DNA of 64,000 nt from Candidatus Rokuibacteriota bacterium (GTDB lineage: Bacteria; Methylomirabilota; Methylomirabilia; Rokubacteriales; CSP1-6), in contig QHSU01000066.1 of the NCBI GenBank assembly GCA_003220535.1, positions 62,001 through 126,000 of the forward strand, written 5' to 3'. The position numbers were made by a program, and so were the translations under genes. How positions within the stretch are numbered: position 1 is the stretch's first letter; each line of letters opens with the position of its first letter. The notes beneath the pieces are model-generated. The model ran no database searches, had not been told where the DNA came from, and saw nothing but the letters and a program-made list of their open reading frames with translations. Positions 1 to 8,742 of the stretch are shown here, in pieces.

Positions 1-1963
1 AGACGAACTCCTTGGCCACGAGGTTCATGCCGTCATGGAGCGAGGTCACCATGCAGAAGTCCGCGTGGCGGTAGTAGGCCCAGATGTCGCGATGCTCGTG
101 ATGGGCCTTCATGTAGTGGATAGGGCGCCAGGTTTTCGTCTGGAACGCCTGGTTCAGCTCGCGCACCTGCTCCTCGATCTCGCGCTGGATCTCCTGGTAG
201 CGATCGATCATGCCGCGGCTGGGCGCGGCGAGCTGCACGAACACCAGCCGCTCACGATAGTCGGGGTAGGTCTCGAAGAAGAAGCGCAGGGCCCGGATCC
301 GCTCGGGCAGGCCCTTCGTGTAGTCGATCCGCTCGACGCCGACCCCGAGGAACTCGGCCGTGATCCCCAGCCGGCGCAGCAGCTCCGCGCGGGAGACGCG
401 GAGCGGATCGTCCACGAACTCGGGGGCGACGCTGATCGGAAACGGCTTGACGTACGTCGTGTGCTCGCCACGCGTCACCGAGAAGCGCTCCCAGTCGGTG
501 CGCGTCTCGAGCGCACGGTCCACCGTTTCCAGGAAGTTGTTGCAGTAGTACTGGGTGTGGAAGCCGATCAGGTCGGCGCCGAGCATGCCGAGGAGCAGCT
601 CGCTCTGCCAGGGGCAGATTCCGAAGGCCTCGAAGTTCGGCCAGGGAATGTGCCAGAAGATGGCCACGCGCGCGTCGGGACGCTCGGCCTTGATGAGCGC
701 CGACAGCGGAGCGAAGTGGTAGTCCTGGATGAGGACGAGCGGCGCCTCGGCATCCTTGATCTGGTCCAGCACCGTGTCGGCGAACTTCTGATTCACCTCG
801 AGGTAGTACGCCCAGTCGTCGGGCCGGAAGACCGGCCGCGTGTGCACGATGTGGCAGAGCGGCCAGAGCCCTTCGTTGGAGAAGCCAGAGTAGTACCCTT
901 GCTCCTCTTCCTTCGTGAGCCACACCCGCCGCAACGTGTAGCGCGGATCGTCGACCGGAACGCCGAGCCGGCCGCGGCCGTCCGCAGTCTCCCGGTCGGC
1001 GTCGCCGCTGGCGTGCGCGACCCAGACGCCCCCGCAGGCGCGCATCACCGGATCCATCGCGGTCACGAGACCGCTGGCCGGAGCCTGCGCTTGCACCTGG
1101 CCACCCCGCCACACGTGGCTCACGGGTTCGCGGTTGGACACGACGACCAGCAGCCGGCCGTTGAGCTGCATGCTGACGAACTGCTTGAGGCGCTCCTCGG
1201 TCCAGACGCTCTCGCCGGACAGGCGCAAGGCCGCTTCCTGCTCGGCGGCGGCCTGGGCCCGCTGCATGCTGCGCGCCAGGCGCGAGACCTCGAGCGCGAG
1301 CGGCCCGAACATATTGGCGTCGACGACGTTGCGCGGCGGCGGAACCGGGCGTCCGCTCCGGAGCGCCCGCGTCCACTGAGAAATCTCCGCCATCGGTCGG
1401 GTGATGCTGATTTTCACCACCAGCGCGATGATGACCGAGATGACCAGGGCCAGCACGAGGAACCGCACGGCGTTGTAGCTCCAGCGATCCCACTCCGCCC
1501 GCTCCAGCTCCGAGGCGTCGAGGAGGACCGCGACCGCGCCGACGGGCTGGTCGTCGGCGAGCAGAGGCGTCGCGTAGATGTAGCGGGTGCGGTCGCCGAG
1601 AACCCTGATCCCCTGGGTCGGGACGTTCTGGGAGATCGCGTCGGTCACCTCGGATAAGGACGGCGGGAGAATCGGCGCGATGTCGGGTGTCGCGACCCGC
1701 AGGGTGGCGAAGCGATCGTAGACGGCGATCCCGCGCTGGTTCTGCCCGAACTTCTTGACGATCCGCTCGATAGCCGCCGTCGACTGCTTGGCCGCCGCCG
1801 GCTCGATCGCGTCGCTCAACCCTTCGGCGACCAGCGCCGCGCGCCGCTGCAGATCGCCGACCATGCGGCCGCGCTCCTCTCGGATCTGCAGGTACGCGAA
1901 GCCGCCGATGACCAGCATCACCGAGATCCAGATCGCGCTGACGAGACGAAGGGTGAATTTCAC
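1..1963 (-). CDS. otsA: HAMP-domain trehalose-6-phosphate synthase (GT20), membrane anchored, C-terminus off window
   Basis: Predicted to make trehalose-6-phosphate from UDP-glucose and glucose-6-phosphate. I read it from a GTG at 1963; the frame stays open to the window edge, so about 653 residues are visible and the C-terminus is missing. The N-terminus has a membrane helix (residues about 5-22), an extracytoplasmic region to about 160, a second helix (about 163-180) and a HAMP-like linker containing ITRPMAEISQWTRALRSGR. The GT20 domain follows from about residue 270 (VSNREPVSHVWRGG) and holds QDYHFAPL, FWHIPWPNFEAF, GFHTQYYCNNFLE, VGVERIDYTKGLPERI and SLHDGMNLVAKE. Ordinary OtsA lacks the membrane and HAMP part, so activity may respond to an envelope signal (inference). 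The start overlaps nothing; the HDAC-like gene lies 157 bp upstream on the same strand. Confidence 0.88.
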   Translation of the reverse strand, partial: MKFTLRLVSAIWISVMLVIGGFAYLQIREERGRMVGDLQRRAALVAEGLSDAIEPAAAKQSTAAIERIVKKFGQNQRGIAVYDRFATLRVATPDIAPILPPSLSEVTDAISQNVPTQGIRVLGDRTRYIYATPLLADDQPVGAVAVLLDASELERAEWDRWSYNAVRFLVLALVISVIIALVVKISITRPMAEISQWTRALRSGRPVPPPRNVVDANMFGPLALEVSRLARSMQRAQAAAEQEAALRLSGESVWTEERLKQFVSMQLNGRLLVVVSNREPVSHVWRGGQVQAQAPASGLVTAMDPVMRACGGVWVAHASGDADRETADGRGRLGVPVDDPRYTLRRVWLTKEEEQGYYSGFSNEGLWPLCHIVHTRPVFRPDDWAYYLEVNQKFADTVLDQIKDAEAPLVLIQDYHFAPLSALIKAERPDARVAIFWHIPWPNFEAFGICPWQSELLLGMLGADLIGFHTQYYCNNFLETVDRALETRTDWERFSVTRGEHTTYVKPFPISVAPEFVDDPLRVSRAELLRRLGITAEFLGVGVERIDYTKGLPERIRALRFFFETYPDYRERLVFVQLAAPSRGMIDRYQEIQREIEEQVRELNQAFQTKTWRPIHYMKAHHEHRDIWAYYRHADFCMVTSLHDGMNLVAKEFV

Positions 1964-2120
1964 GCGCGCGCGACCATGCGTTCGACCGTGCTCGGCATGA
2001 TGATTGTCTCAGTGTACCGTATGCCAGTCGCCCGTGCCGGCCACGATGAGCGCTGGCATCCTTCTGCACGACCGACTGCACGACCGACGCCAGGGGCCGC
2101 GGCGGCCCCCTTGGAAGGAT

Positions 2121-3266
2121 TCATAGTTTGTGGATGGGGAAGATGGTCCGGCGGATCGCTTCGACCTGGCGGTTCGCGTATTCCTGCGCGCGCACCCGTC
2201 GATGATCGGGGATCGGCTCGGCCGGGTCCCAGAGCGAGTCGGTCAGGAACTCGTAACGCCGTGCGTCGGCGGCGAACGACGCCGGGAGGGCGCTGGGCAG
2301 CTCGACGCCGTTCAGCACGGCCCACGCGGCTGTCCACGCGCGCGCGACGTTTTGCAGATCGTAGCCGCCGCCGCCCAGGCACACGAGCCTGGGCGAGAGC
2401 TCGGCGATGCGGGACACCGCGCGCGCGAACCCCTGGACGTCGAGCGCCAGATGAGTCAATGGATCGGTGCGGTGCGAATCGATCCCGAGCTGCGCGACGA
2501 CCACGTCGGGCCGGAACGCCCCGAAGAGCGGGGGGACCACCTCTTCGAACGCGGGCAGGTAGACCGATGAGTCGGTGAACGGCTCGAGGGGAAGGTTGAC
2601 CGAGTAGCCGACGCCGGCGCCCGTCCCCGCCTCCTCGACGAATCCGGTGCCCGGGAAGAGGTAGTCGCCACGTTCGTGGGTCGAGATCGTCAGGACGTCC
2701 GGATCGCCGTAGAACGCGTGCTGCACACCGTCGCCGTGATGCGCGTCGATGTCGACATAGAGGACGCGGAGCCCCCGCTCCCGGAGCCGGAGGATCGCCA
2801 GCACGCCATCGTTGACGTAGCAGAAGCCCGACGCGCGCGAGGGCATGGCGTGGTGCAGGCCGCCCGCGAAGTGGAACACGCGGTCCGCCTGCCCGCTCGC
2901 GACGAGGTCGGCCGCCAGGAGCGAGCCGGCCGCGCAGAGTCGCGCGGCGTCCCAGAGCCCGGGAAACACGGGGTTGTCGCCGGGGCCCAGGCCGAAGCGC
3001 TCGGCGAGCTTCGGAGGCCGGCCGCCGTTCGCGGCCTTGAGCACCTGCAGATACTCTGCGCCGTGGTAGACGGCGAGCGCGCTCTCGGGCGCGGGCTCGG
3101 GCGCGCGCACGATGGCCCCGGGCAGCGTCGCGAGGCCGTAGGCCTCCATAAGGCGCCATGTCAGCCCGAGCCGCTCCATCCGCAAGGGATGCTGCGGGCC
3201 GTAGTCGAAGCGCGTCCAGGCGTCGGAGTGGATCAGCGCGGTCTTGTTTGTTGTAGCGGGTGCCAT
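2121..3266 (-). CDS. Histone deacetylase family / AcuC-like deacetylase
   Basis: A 381-residue zinc-dependent deacetylase of the class I/II HDAC, acetoin-utilisation (AcuC) and acetylpolyamine amidohydrolase superfamily; the substrate cannot be told from sequence. Visible signatures are GGLHHAMPSRASGFCYVND (residues about 135-153, with the His-His charge relay), VDIDAHHGDGVQ (zinc ligands Asp174 and His176) and QLGIDSHRTDPL (third ligand about Asp263). A late GGGGYD supplies the usual catalytic-pocket Tyr. Length is normal for AcuC. It lies 58 bp downstream of moaC on the same strand, so co-transcription is plausible but no functional link is evident. Confidence 0.9.
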   Translation of the reverse strand: MAPATTNKTALIHSDAWTRFDYGPQHPLRMERLGLTWRLMEAYGLATLPGAIVRAPEPAPESALAVYHGAEYLQVLKAANGGRPPKLAERFGLGPGDNPVFPGLWDAARLCAAGSLLAADLVASGQADRVFHFAGGLHHAMPSRASGFCYVNDGVLAILRLRERGLRVLYVDIDAHHGDGVQHAFYGDPDVLTISTHERGDYLFPGTGFVEEAGTGAGVGYSVNLPLEPFTDSSVYLPAFEEVVPPLFGAFRPDVVVAQLGIDSHRTDPLTHLALDVQGFARAVSRIAELSPRLVCLGGGGYDLQNVARAWTAAWAVLNGVELPSALPASFAADARRYEFLTDSLWDPAEPIPDHRRVRAQEYANRQVEAIRRTIFPIHKL

Positions 3267-3324
3267 GAGCTGGGCTCAGACCGGGGTGGCCCGACCCGGC
3301 TCCGTACCACGTATCATGCGCGCG

Positions 3325-3825
3325 TTACCTCCGCCAGGTGCCGGACTTGCCGCCCGACTTCTCGATGAGCTGGATCTTGGCGATGGTCACGCCCCGCTCG
3401 ACAGCCTTCACCATGTCGTAGACGGTCAGCGCCGCCACCGAGGCGGCCGTGAGCGCCTCCATCTCCACGCCGGTCTTGTCGACGGTCCGCACGCGCGCCT
3501 CGACGGTCAATTCCCCTCGGCTCGCGTTGTCGCTGAAGGTGACGTCGAGGCCGGTGATGCGCAGCGGATGACAGAGCGGGATCAGCTGGGGCGTGCGCTT
3601 GGCGGCCAGGATGCCGGCCGTACGCGCCACGCCGAGGACGTCGCCCTTCGGCGCATTCCCCTGCCGGATCACTCGCAGGGTGGCGGGCTTCATGCGGAGG
3701 GTCGCGCGAGCAACCGCCTCGCGGACCGTCTCGCGCTTTTCCGAGACGTCCACCATGCGGGCGTCGCCCTTCGACGACAGGTGCGAAAGGCCGCGAAACG
3801 ACTTTGACGGCCGGGCGTTCGTCAG
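3325..3825 (-). CDS. moaC: Cyclic pyranopterin monophosphate synthase MoaC
   Basis: Second step of molybdenum cofactor synthesis: makes cyclic pyranopterin monophosphate from the product of MoaA. The core (MVDVSEKRETVREAV, APKGDV, AAKRTPQLIPLCHPL, KTGVEMEALTAASVAALT, EKSGGKSG) is textbook MoaC. The only ATG, at 3756, would remove the normally conserved N-terminal stretch. In the same frame just upstream I read FRGLSHLSSKGDAR, which matches that missing stretch. No ATG, GTG or TTG exists in frame upstream of 3756. A CTG at 3825-3823 overlaps the stop codon of the preceding DUF465 gene, so I chose 3825; the conservative alternative is 3756. Molybdate uptake genes nearby fit the role. Confidence 0.85.
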   Translation of the reverse strand: MTNARPSKSFRGLSHLSSKGDARMVDVSEKRETVREAVARATLRMKPATLRVIRQGNAPKGDVLGVARTAGILAAKRTPQLIPLCHPLRITGLDVTFSDNASRGELTVEARVRTVDKTGVEMEALTAASVAALTVYDMVKAVERGVTIAKIQLIEKSGGKSGTWRR

Positions 3826-4049
3826 GCGGTGACGCCGGATCGAGCGTGCCGGATGATCGCCTCCATCCGGTCTTTGGCCATCAACTTCAGCTTCTTCAGC
3901 TCACTGATACGCCACTGCCGGTCCGCCGAGAGCGGGGCCGTTCCCTTGAGCGCCTCCAACTCCTGATCGTGAGCGCGATGCTCGGTGCGGAGGCGGCGGA
4001 ACTCCTCGTTCTCGGCCATCAATCGTTCGATGAGGGACTCCTGGTCCAT
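3822..4049 (-). CDS. DUF465 (YdcH-like) small coiled-coil protein
   Basis: A 75-residue protein with the DUF465/YdcH pattern: an N-terminal helix (ESLIERLMAENEEFRRL), a central HRAHDQELEALK segment and a basic C-terminal helix (ISELKKLKLMAKDRMEAI). The family is small, helical and of unknown function. Its TGA stop (3824-3822) overlaps the proposed CTG start of moaC, suggesting translational coupling. Confidence 0.8.
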   Translation of the reverse strand: MDQESLIERLMAENEEFRRLRTEHRAHDQELEALKGTAPLSADRQWRISELKKLKLMAKDRMEAIIRHARSGVTA

Positions 4050-4128
4050 GCGAGGCCTCCTTGCGCGGTGGAGGAACCGTCATTACTAGGTGTCGACGCT
4101 TCCTTATAGCCTTGGACGCCCTGGAGTG

Positions 4129-5355
4129 TCAAGCTTCCACCTGGGCGAGCAGCCGCTCGACGATGACGCAGTCGCGCCACTCGCCCTCGAGCTTGCCGTG
4201 GCGTCGATACACGCCGACCACCCGGAAGCCGCATCGCTCGTGAACGGCCAGGCTCGCCTTGTTTTCCGGAAAGATACGTGACACGATTTTCCAGAAGCCG
4301 CGCTCGGCGTAGGCGCGGCAGAGCCCCTCCAGCGCCGCGCGCCCGGCACCCGAGCGTCGCGCGGAACGGGCGACGTACACCGCGTGCTCGACGACCCCCA
4401 CATAGGCCTCGCGGGCTCGATAGGGTCCCGCCGCCGCCCAGCCGATGATACGGCCGTCGCGCTCGACGACGACGGTGGGATAGCGGTCGCCCTTCTCGGA
4501 AAGGAGCGTGGCGATCTGCGCCGCCGTCCGCGGCGCCGTCTCGAACGTGGCGATCCGATCGGCGATGCCTTCGTTGTAGATCGCGGCAATGGCCGGAGCA
4601 TCGGCGGCGGTGGCGAGCCGGGTCGTGATCCCGTCGGCCACCGCCGCGATGGCCGGGGCACGTGACGCGCGCTCACGCCGGGAGGCGGGCACGAGCCACC
4701 GGAACGTCAACGTCGCCGCGGCGGCGCCGGCGATCTGCGCCGCGACGAAGCCCGGGACATCGGCCGGGCGAATACCCGCGAACGTGTCGCTCAACGAGCG
4801 GGCGAGGGTGACCGAAGGGTTCGCGAAGGACGTCGAAGCGGTGAACCAGTAGGCCGCGGTGATGTAGGCCGCGACGGCGAAGGGCACCGCGGCCGGTCGC
4901 AGCCGGACGCATCCCCAGATCGCCGCCAGCAGGCCGAACGTGGCCACGAACTCACTGAACAGCTGCGCGGCGCCGGGCCGCGCGTGGCTCGAGGCGAAGA
5001 AGATCGGCAGCCCGAACATCAGGTTCGCGGCCGCCACCCCCACCAACGCGCCGAGCACCTGGGCGAGCAGATAGCCGGGCACGTCGTGCCACGCGAGTCC
5101 CCCCTGGGATGCATCCGCCAAGGTCACGACGGGATTGAAGTGCGCTCCGGAGATCGGGCCGATGGTCAGAATGAGCACCACGAGCGCAGCACCGGTCGCC
5201 AGCGTGTTCGCGAGCAACGCGATCGCGCCGTTGCCCCCCGCGAGACGCTCGGCCATGATGCCCGAGCCGACCACCGCGGCGAGGAGGAACGCCGAGCCGC
5301 CGGCTTCGGCGACGAGACGCCGAGCCAGCGTGAAGTCCGAGTTCCCGGCGCTCAC
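4129..5355 (-). CDS. MIP/aquaporin channel fused to GNAT N-acetyltransferase (arsenic-linked)
   Basis: A 408-residue two-domain protein. Residues 1 to about 225 form a six-helix MIP channel with paired half-helix motifs GAHFNPVVTLAD (NPV 74-76) and SFANPSVTLARS (NPS 179-181), both variants of the usual NPA box. Residues about 243-408 are a GNAT acetyltransferase (ITTRLATAADAPAIAAIYNEG, RRSGAGRAALEGL for acetyl-CoA binding, NKASLAVHERCGF) closest to the phosphinothricin/arsinothricin acetyltransferase type (ArsN-like). It follows arsC by 23 bp on the same strand. In some bacteria an aquaglyceroporin replaces the arsenite pump and works with ArsC, so arsenite exit through the channel is a reasonable inference. 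Why an acetyltransferase is attached is unknown. Confidence 0.85.
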   Translation of the reverse strand: MSAGNSDFTLARRLVAEAGGSAFLLAAVVGSGIMAERLAGGNGAIALLANTLATGAALVVLILTIGPISGAHFNPVVTLADASQGGLAWHDVPGYLLAQVLGALVGVAAANLMFGLPIFFASSHARPGAAQLFSEFVATFGLLAAIWGCVRLRPAAVPFAVAAYITAAYWFTASTSFANPSVTLARSLSDTFAGIRPADVPGFVAAQIAGAAAATLTFRWLVPASRRERASRAPAIAAVADGITTRLATAADAPAIAAIYNEGIADRIATFETAPRTAAQIATLLSEKGDRYPTVVVERDGRIIGWAAAGPYRAREAYVGVVEHAVYVARSARRSGAGRAALEGLCRAYAERGFWKIVSRIFPENKASLAVHERCGFRVVGVYRRHGKLEGEWRDCVIVERLLAQVEA

Positions 5356-5378
5356 GCCTCGTGTCCCTCCATTCCCCC

Positions 5379-5822
5379 TTACCGGTCACGATCGGCGAGC
5401 CAGGCGCCCAGGCGCGCCGCGATGGCGTCGCGCACCCGTCGAAAGACGGCGACGCGCTCCTCCTCGGTGCCGACGGCGGCGGAGGGGTCCTCGAAGCTCC
5501 AGTGAATGCGCGCCGCGCGGCCTGCAAACACGGGACATCGTTCACTGGCCTGATCGCACACCGTGATGACGTAGTCCCACGGCTCGCGGAGAAACGGCTC
5601 GAGCGTCTTCGAGACGTGACCGCGCAGGTCGATGCCGGCCTCGTCCATCACCCGAATGGCCAGAGGATGCACGCGGCCGGCTTCGGTCCCGGCGCTCTGG
5701 ACCTCGATCCGATCCCCGGCCAGCGCGCGCAAGAAACCCTCGGCCATCTGGCTTCGCGCCGAGTTGTGCGTGCAGAGGACCAGCACGCGCCCGCGCGTCC
5801 CGGCGGGCGATCCGGCGCTCAT
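5379..5822 (-). CDS. arsC: Arsenate reductase, LMW-phosphatase/thioredoxin type
   Basis: A 147-residue protein reducing arsenate to arsenite in the cytoplasm. The nucleophilic loop is VLCTHNSARSQMAEG (Cys17). Two further cysteines, Cys89 (ITVCDQ) and Cys96 (ERCPVF), keep the spacing of the thioredoxin-coupled class, which passes a disulfide from the first to the second and third Cys. Start chosen at the ATG at 5822. It sits between the tungstate-type ATPase gene (41 bp upstream) and the MIP-GNAT fusion (23 bp downstream) and is probably in the same transcript. No arsR or arsB is seen nearby. Confidence 0.92.
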   Translation of the reverse strand: MSAGSPAGTRGRVLVLCTHNSARSQMAEGFLRALAGDRIEVQSAGTEAGRVHPLAIRVMDEAGIDLRGHVSKTLEPFLREPWDYVITVCDQASERCPVFAGRAARIHWSFEDPSAAVGTEEERVAVFRRVRDAIAARLGAWLADRDR

Positions 5823-5863
5823 ATTTCCGTCAAGCCTCAAATCCTCCCTGCTCGCCGCCGCAC

Positions 5864-6955
5864 CTACCCCAGTCCGATGAGGTGCGCGGCGCTCGCCTTG
5901 AACGCCGCGATGATCGGGGCGCCCTCGGCCAGGCCGAGATCGGCGACGGAGCGCGCGGTCACGGTGGCGACGAGCGGGAAGCCGACGTCGACGACGACAC
6001 GGATGGCCGGCGTCGAGGGCGTGATGCGCACGATCGTGCCGGCGAGATAGTTGCGGGCGCTCGACAACGGGGCCCCCTCGGTCGGCAGCAGCAGCGTGAT
6101 GTCCTCGGGCCGCAGGCCGAGCCGCACATCCTCGCCGACCCGCGCGCCCGCGGCCACCTCGAGCTTTCTCCCCGCCACCTCGACCACGGTGACCCCCGCC
6201 TCGCGCGCGATTACCCGGCCCGTCACGAGCGTCTCGACGCCGACGAACCGCGCGACTTCCTCGGAGGCGGGCGCGTGGAAGACGCGCGCCGTGGCGTCGA
6301 GCTGGACGATCCGTCCGGCCATCAGCACCGCGACCCGGTCGGCCAGCGCCTGCGCTTCGCCCCGGTCGTGGGTGACCAGGATCGTGGTGACGCGATCGTG
6401 GCGCAGGATGGCCCCCACGTCCGGCAGCAGCGCGGCCCGGGACGGCGTGTCGAGCCCGGCGAACGGTTCGTCGAGCAGCAGCACCTCGGGCTCGAGCACG
6501 AGGGCCCGTGCCAGGGCGACGCGCTGCGCCTGGCCCCCGGAGAGCGTCCGCGCGCGCTGGTCGCGGAGCGGCGCGATGTTGAGCCGCTCGAGCCATCGCT
6601 CGACGCGCGCGCCGTTCGCCTCGTCGCGGAGACCGCGGAACCGCAGTCCGAGCGTGACGTTGTCCGCGACGGTCATGTCGGCCAGGAGCGGGCGCTGGAA
6701 GACCGTCGCCATCCGCCGCCGCTCGGCCAGCGAGTGTCGCGCGTTCACCGGACGGTCGTGGAACCGCACGGCACCCCGGGTGGGACGCTCGAGCAGCCCG
6801 GCGACCCGCAGGAGCGTCGACTTGCCGCTGCCATTCGGGCCGACCACGGCCAGGACCTCGCCGCGGGAAAGGCCGAGCGCGGGCACGTCGAGCACGGTGG
6901 CGCCGCCGTAGGTCACCTGTACGCCCGCCAGCTCGACGACCGTAGACGGCGTCAC
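5864..6955 (-). CDS. ABC transporter ATPase with TOBE domain, tungstate/molybdate type
   Basis: A 363-residue ATPase that powers oxyanion uptake. Walker A GPNGSGKST (about 39-47), signature LSGGQAQR (from 138), Walker B LLLDEPF (about 159) and the switch His in ILVTHD are intact. A C-terminal extension (about 240-363) carries MOP/TOBE-like segments (RPEDITLLLP; NYLAGTIVRITPS) that in this family bind molybdate or tungstate. The start is a GTG at 6955 overlapping the stop of the preceding ATPase gene. It most likely pairs with the TupB-like permease at 9567-10262 (inference from family and the presence of a second ATPase/permease pair). Confidence 0.85.
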   Translation of the reverse strand: MTPSTVVELAGVQVTYGGATVLDVPALGLSRGEVLAVVGPNGSGKSTLLRVAGLLERPTRGAVRFHDRPVNARHSLAERRRMATVFQRPLLADMTVADNVTLGLRFRGLRDEANGARVERWLERLNIAPLRDQRARTLSGGQAQRVALARALVLEPEVLLLDEPFAGLDTPSRAALLPDVGAILRHDRVTTILVTHDRGEAQALADRVAVLMAGRIVQLDATARVFHAPASEEVARFVGVETLVTGRVIAREAGVTVVEVAGRKLEVAAGARVGEDVRLGLRPEDITLLLPTEGAPLSSARNYLAGTIVRITPSTPAIRVVVDVGFPLVATVTARSVADLGLAEGAPIIAAFKASAAHLIGLG

Positions 6956-8079
6956 GTCGGCAGGACGTGGATCGAGCCCCGGTGGATCGAGAACTCCCAG
7001 TGTCGGTCGCGCTCGATCTCGAGGATCTCGTAGACGAGGTGCGGTACCTCGACCTCGAGGTCGAAGTCGCCCTGCGCGGGCGCCCCAGGCGTGTCGAGGC
7101 ACAGGCGCAGCGACCACACCGTGCCGAAGTCGGCCTCGCCCACGATGCGCCCGCGCATCAGGTTCATGTGGTGGGCAGCATCCGGCGCGCCGCGGTCCTT
7201 GCGGATCAGCCGCACGTATTCCGGGCGGACGAAGAAGGCAATCGGGCTCTCGGGCGGCGGCAAGTACGAGCGCGTCGGCGAGTTGACCGCCTCGAGCGCT
7301 TGGCCGCGCCAGGCGATCTGGATGCGATCGGGCATCGCCTTCACGACGGTGCCGTGGAGCACGTTGGAGAGCCCCATGATGCGGGCAACCGACTCCGAGG
7401 CCGGCTGCCAGAGCAGCTCCGATCGCGGCGCCGACTGAATGACGCGACCGTCCTTGTACACGACGATCCGATCGGCGAGCCGATAGGCCTCCGTGAAGTC
7501 GTGAGTGACGACGACGGCGGCGGTCCCCCACCCGCTCAGGATCTCGCGCAGCTCATCGCGTAGTGCCCGACGCAGCGGCGCGTCCAGCGCCGACAGCGGC
7601 TCGTCGAGCAGCAGGAGCGCCGGGTCGATCGCGAGCGCTCGGCCGAGCGCCACCCGCTGGCGCTGGCCTCCGGAGAGCTCACGCGGGTAATGCTGCTCCA
7701 GGCCGCGGAGTCCGAGCCGCTCGATGACCTCCGAGGTGCGCCGCGCGCGGTCATCACGCGGACGCCCGTGAAGGCCGAACGCGATGTTCTTCACGACGCT
7801 CAGATGCGGGAAGAGTGCGTAGCCCTGGAACACGTAACCGATGCGGCGCTGCTGCGGGGCCAGGTCGACGCCCGCCGCCGCGTCGAAGAAGACGCGCCCG
7901 CCCACCACGATGCGACCCGCGTCCGGCCGGATGAGCCCGGCCAGACACTGGAGCGTGAGCGTCTTGCCCGCGCCCGAAGGGCCGAACAGACCGAGGACCG
8001 ATTGCTCCGCCTCCCAGGCCACGTCGAGCGTGAAGCCGGGGAAACGCTTCGTGATCGCCACCGACACCGCACCGCTCAT
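6952..8079 (-). CDS. modC: Molybdate ABC transporter ATPase ModC
   Basis: A 375-residue ATPase whose first half is typical ModC: GPSGAGKT Walker A (about 33-40), QRRIGYVFQGYALFPHL Q-loop, ELSGGQRQRVALGRAL (from about 134), LLLDEPLSALD and VVVTHD. The C-terminal region has a degenerate MOP/TOBE-like part (VARIMGLSNVLHGTV; AFFVRPEYVRLI) and is longer than in ordinary ATPases. It follows modB by 2 bp and overlaps the next ATPase gene by 4 bp, which argues for one polycistronic message. Confidence 0.9.
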   Translation of the reverse strand: MSGAVSVAITKRFPGFTLDVAWEAEQSVLGLFGPSGAGKTLTLQCLAGLIRPDAGRIVVGGRVFFDAAAGVDLAPQQRRIGYVFQGYALFPHLSVVKNIAFGLHGRPRDDRARRTSEVIERLGLRGLEQHYPRELSGGQRQRVALGRALAIDPALLLLDEPLSALDAPLRRALRDELREILSGWGTAAVVVTHDFTEAYRLADRIVVYKDGRVIQSAPRSELLWQPASESVARIMGLSNVLHGTVVKAMPDRIQIAWRGQALEAVNSPTRSYLPPPESPIAFFVRPEYVRLIRKDRGAPDAAHHMNLMRGRIVGEADFGTVWSLRLCLDTPGAPAQGDFDLEVEVPHLVYEILEIERDRHWEFSIHRGSIHVLPT

Positions 8080-8081
8080 GC

Positions 8082-8735
8082 CTAATATCGCAACCGCGCG
8101 AATCGGCTCAGGCCGAAGAGCAGCACGACGACGATGCCGACCGCGACCAGCGCGAGCGCGTTCGCTTCGCCCATCTGATTCGCCTGGACTCGGTCGTAGA
8201 TGGCCAGCGGCAGCGTCTGGGTGCGTCCCGGAATGTTCCCGGCCACCATGAGGGTGATCCCGAACTCGCCGAGCCCTCGGCAGAACGCCAGGACCGTCCC
8301 GGCGAGCACCGAGCGCCACGCGAGCGGAAGCGTGACGTTCCAGAACACGCTCCACTCCGAACGGCCGAGGGTCCGCGCCGCCTGCTCGAGCTGCCCGTCC
8401 ACGGTTTCGAAGCCCGCCTGAGCGGACTTGATGACGAGCGCGATGGACCCGACGCAGGCGGCCAGCACTGCGGCGCCCGGAGTGAAGGCGAGCTCGAGCC
8501 CGAGCGCGGCGAGGGCGCGACCGATCGGGCCGCGATATCCGATGACGACGAGGAGGTAGTAGCCGAGCACCGTGGGGGGCAAGACCAGCGGCAGGACCAC
8601 CACCGCCTCCAGCGCGTTGCGCCCGGCAAAGCGCTTGCGGGCCAGGAGCCAGGCGATCGGGACACCCGTGAGCAGCGTCAGCGTCGTGGCGCTCAGGGCG
8701 ACGCGCAGCGAGAGCCAGATCGGAAAAGAGTCCAT
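8082..8735 (-). CDS. modB: Molybdate ABC transporter permease ModB
   Basis: A 217-residue inner-membrane permease with five or more hydrophobic helices. The ModB-type sequence [16 protein letters not shown] is present near residue 50, and the EAA loop, which couples to the ATPase, reads [20 protein letters not shown] with [19 protein letters not shown] after it. It lies 7 bp downstream of modA and 2 bp upstream of modC. Confidence 0.92.
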   Translation of the reverse strand: MDSFPIWLSLRVALSATTLTLLTGVPIAWLLARKRFAGRNALEAVVVLPLVLPPTVLGYYLLVVIGYRGPIGRALAALGLELAFTPGAAVLAACVGSIALVIKSAQAGFETVDGQLEQAARTLGRSEWSVFWNVTLPLAWRSVLAGTVLAFCRGLGEFGITLMVAGNIPGRTQTLPLAIYDRVQANQMGEANALALVAVGIVVVLLFGLSRFARLRY

Positions 8736-8742
8736 CGCCAGG

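Noticed and set aside
35-1657. Plus-strand frame opposite the trehalose-phosphate synthase
   Set aside because: Shadow of the minus-strand GT20 gene, with no recognisable domain.
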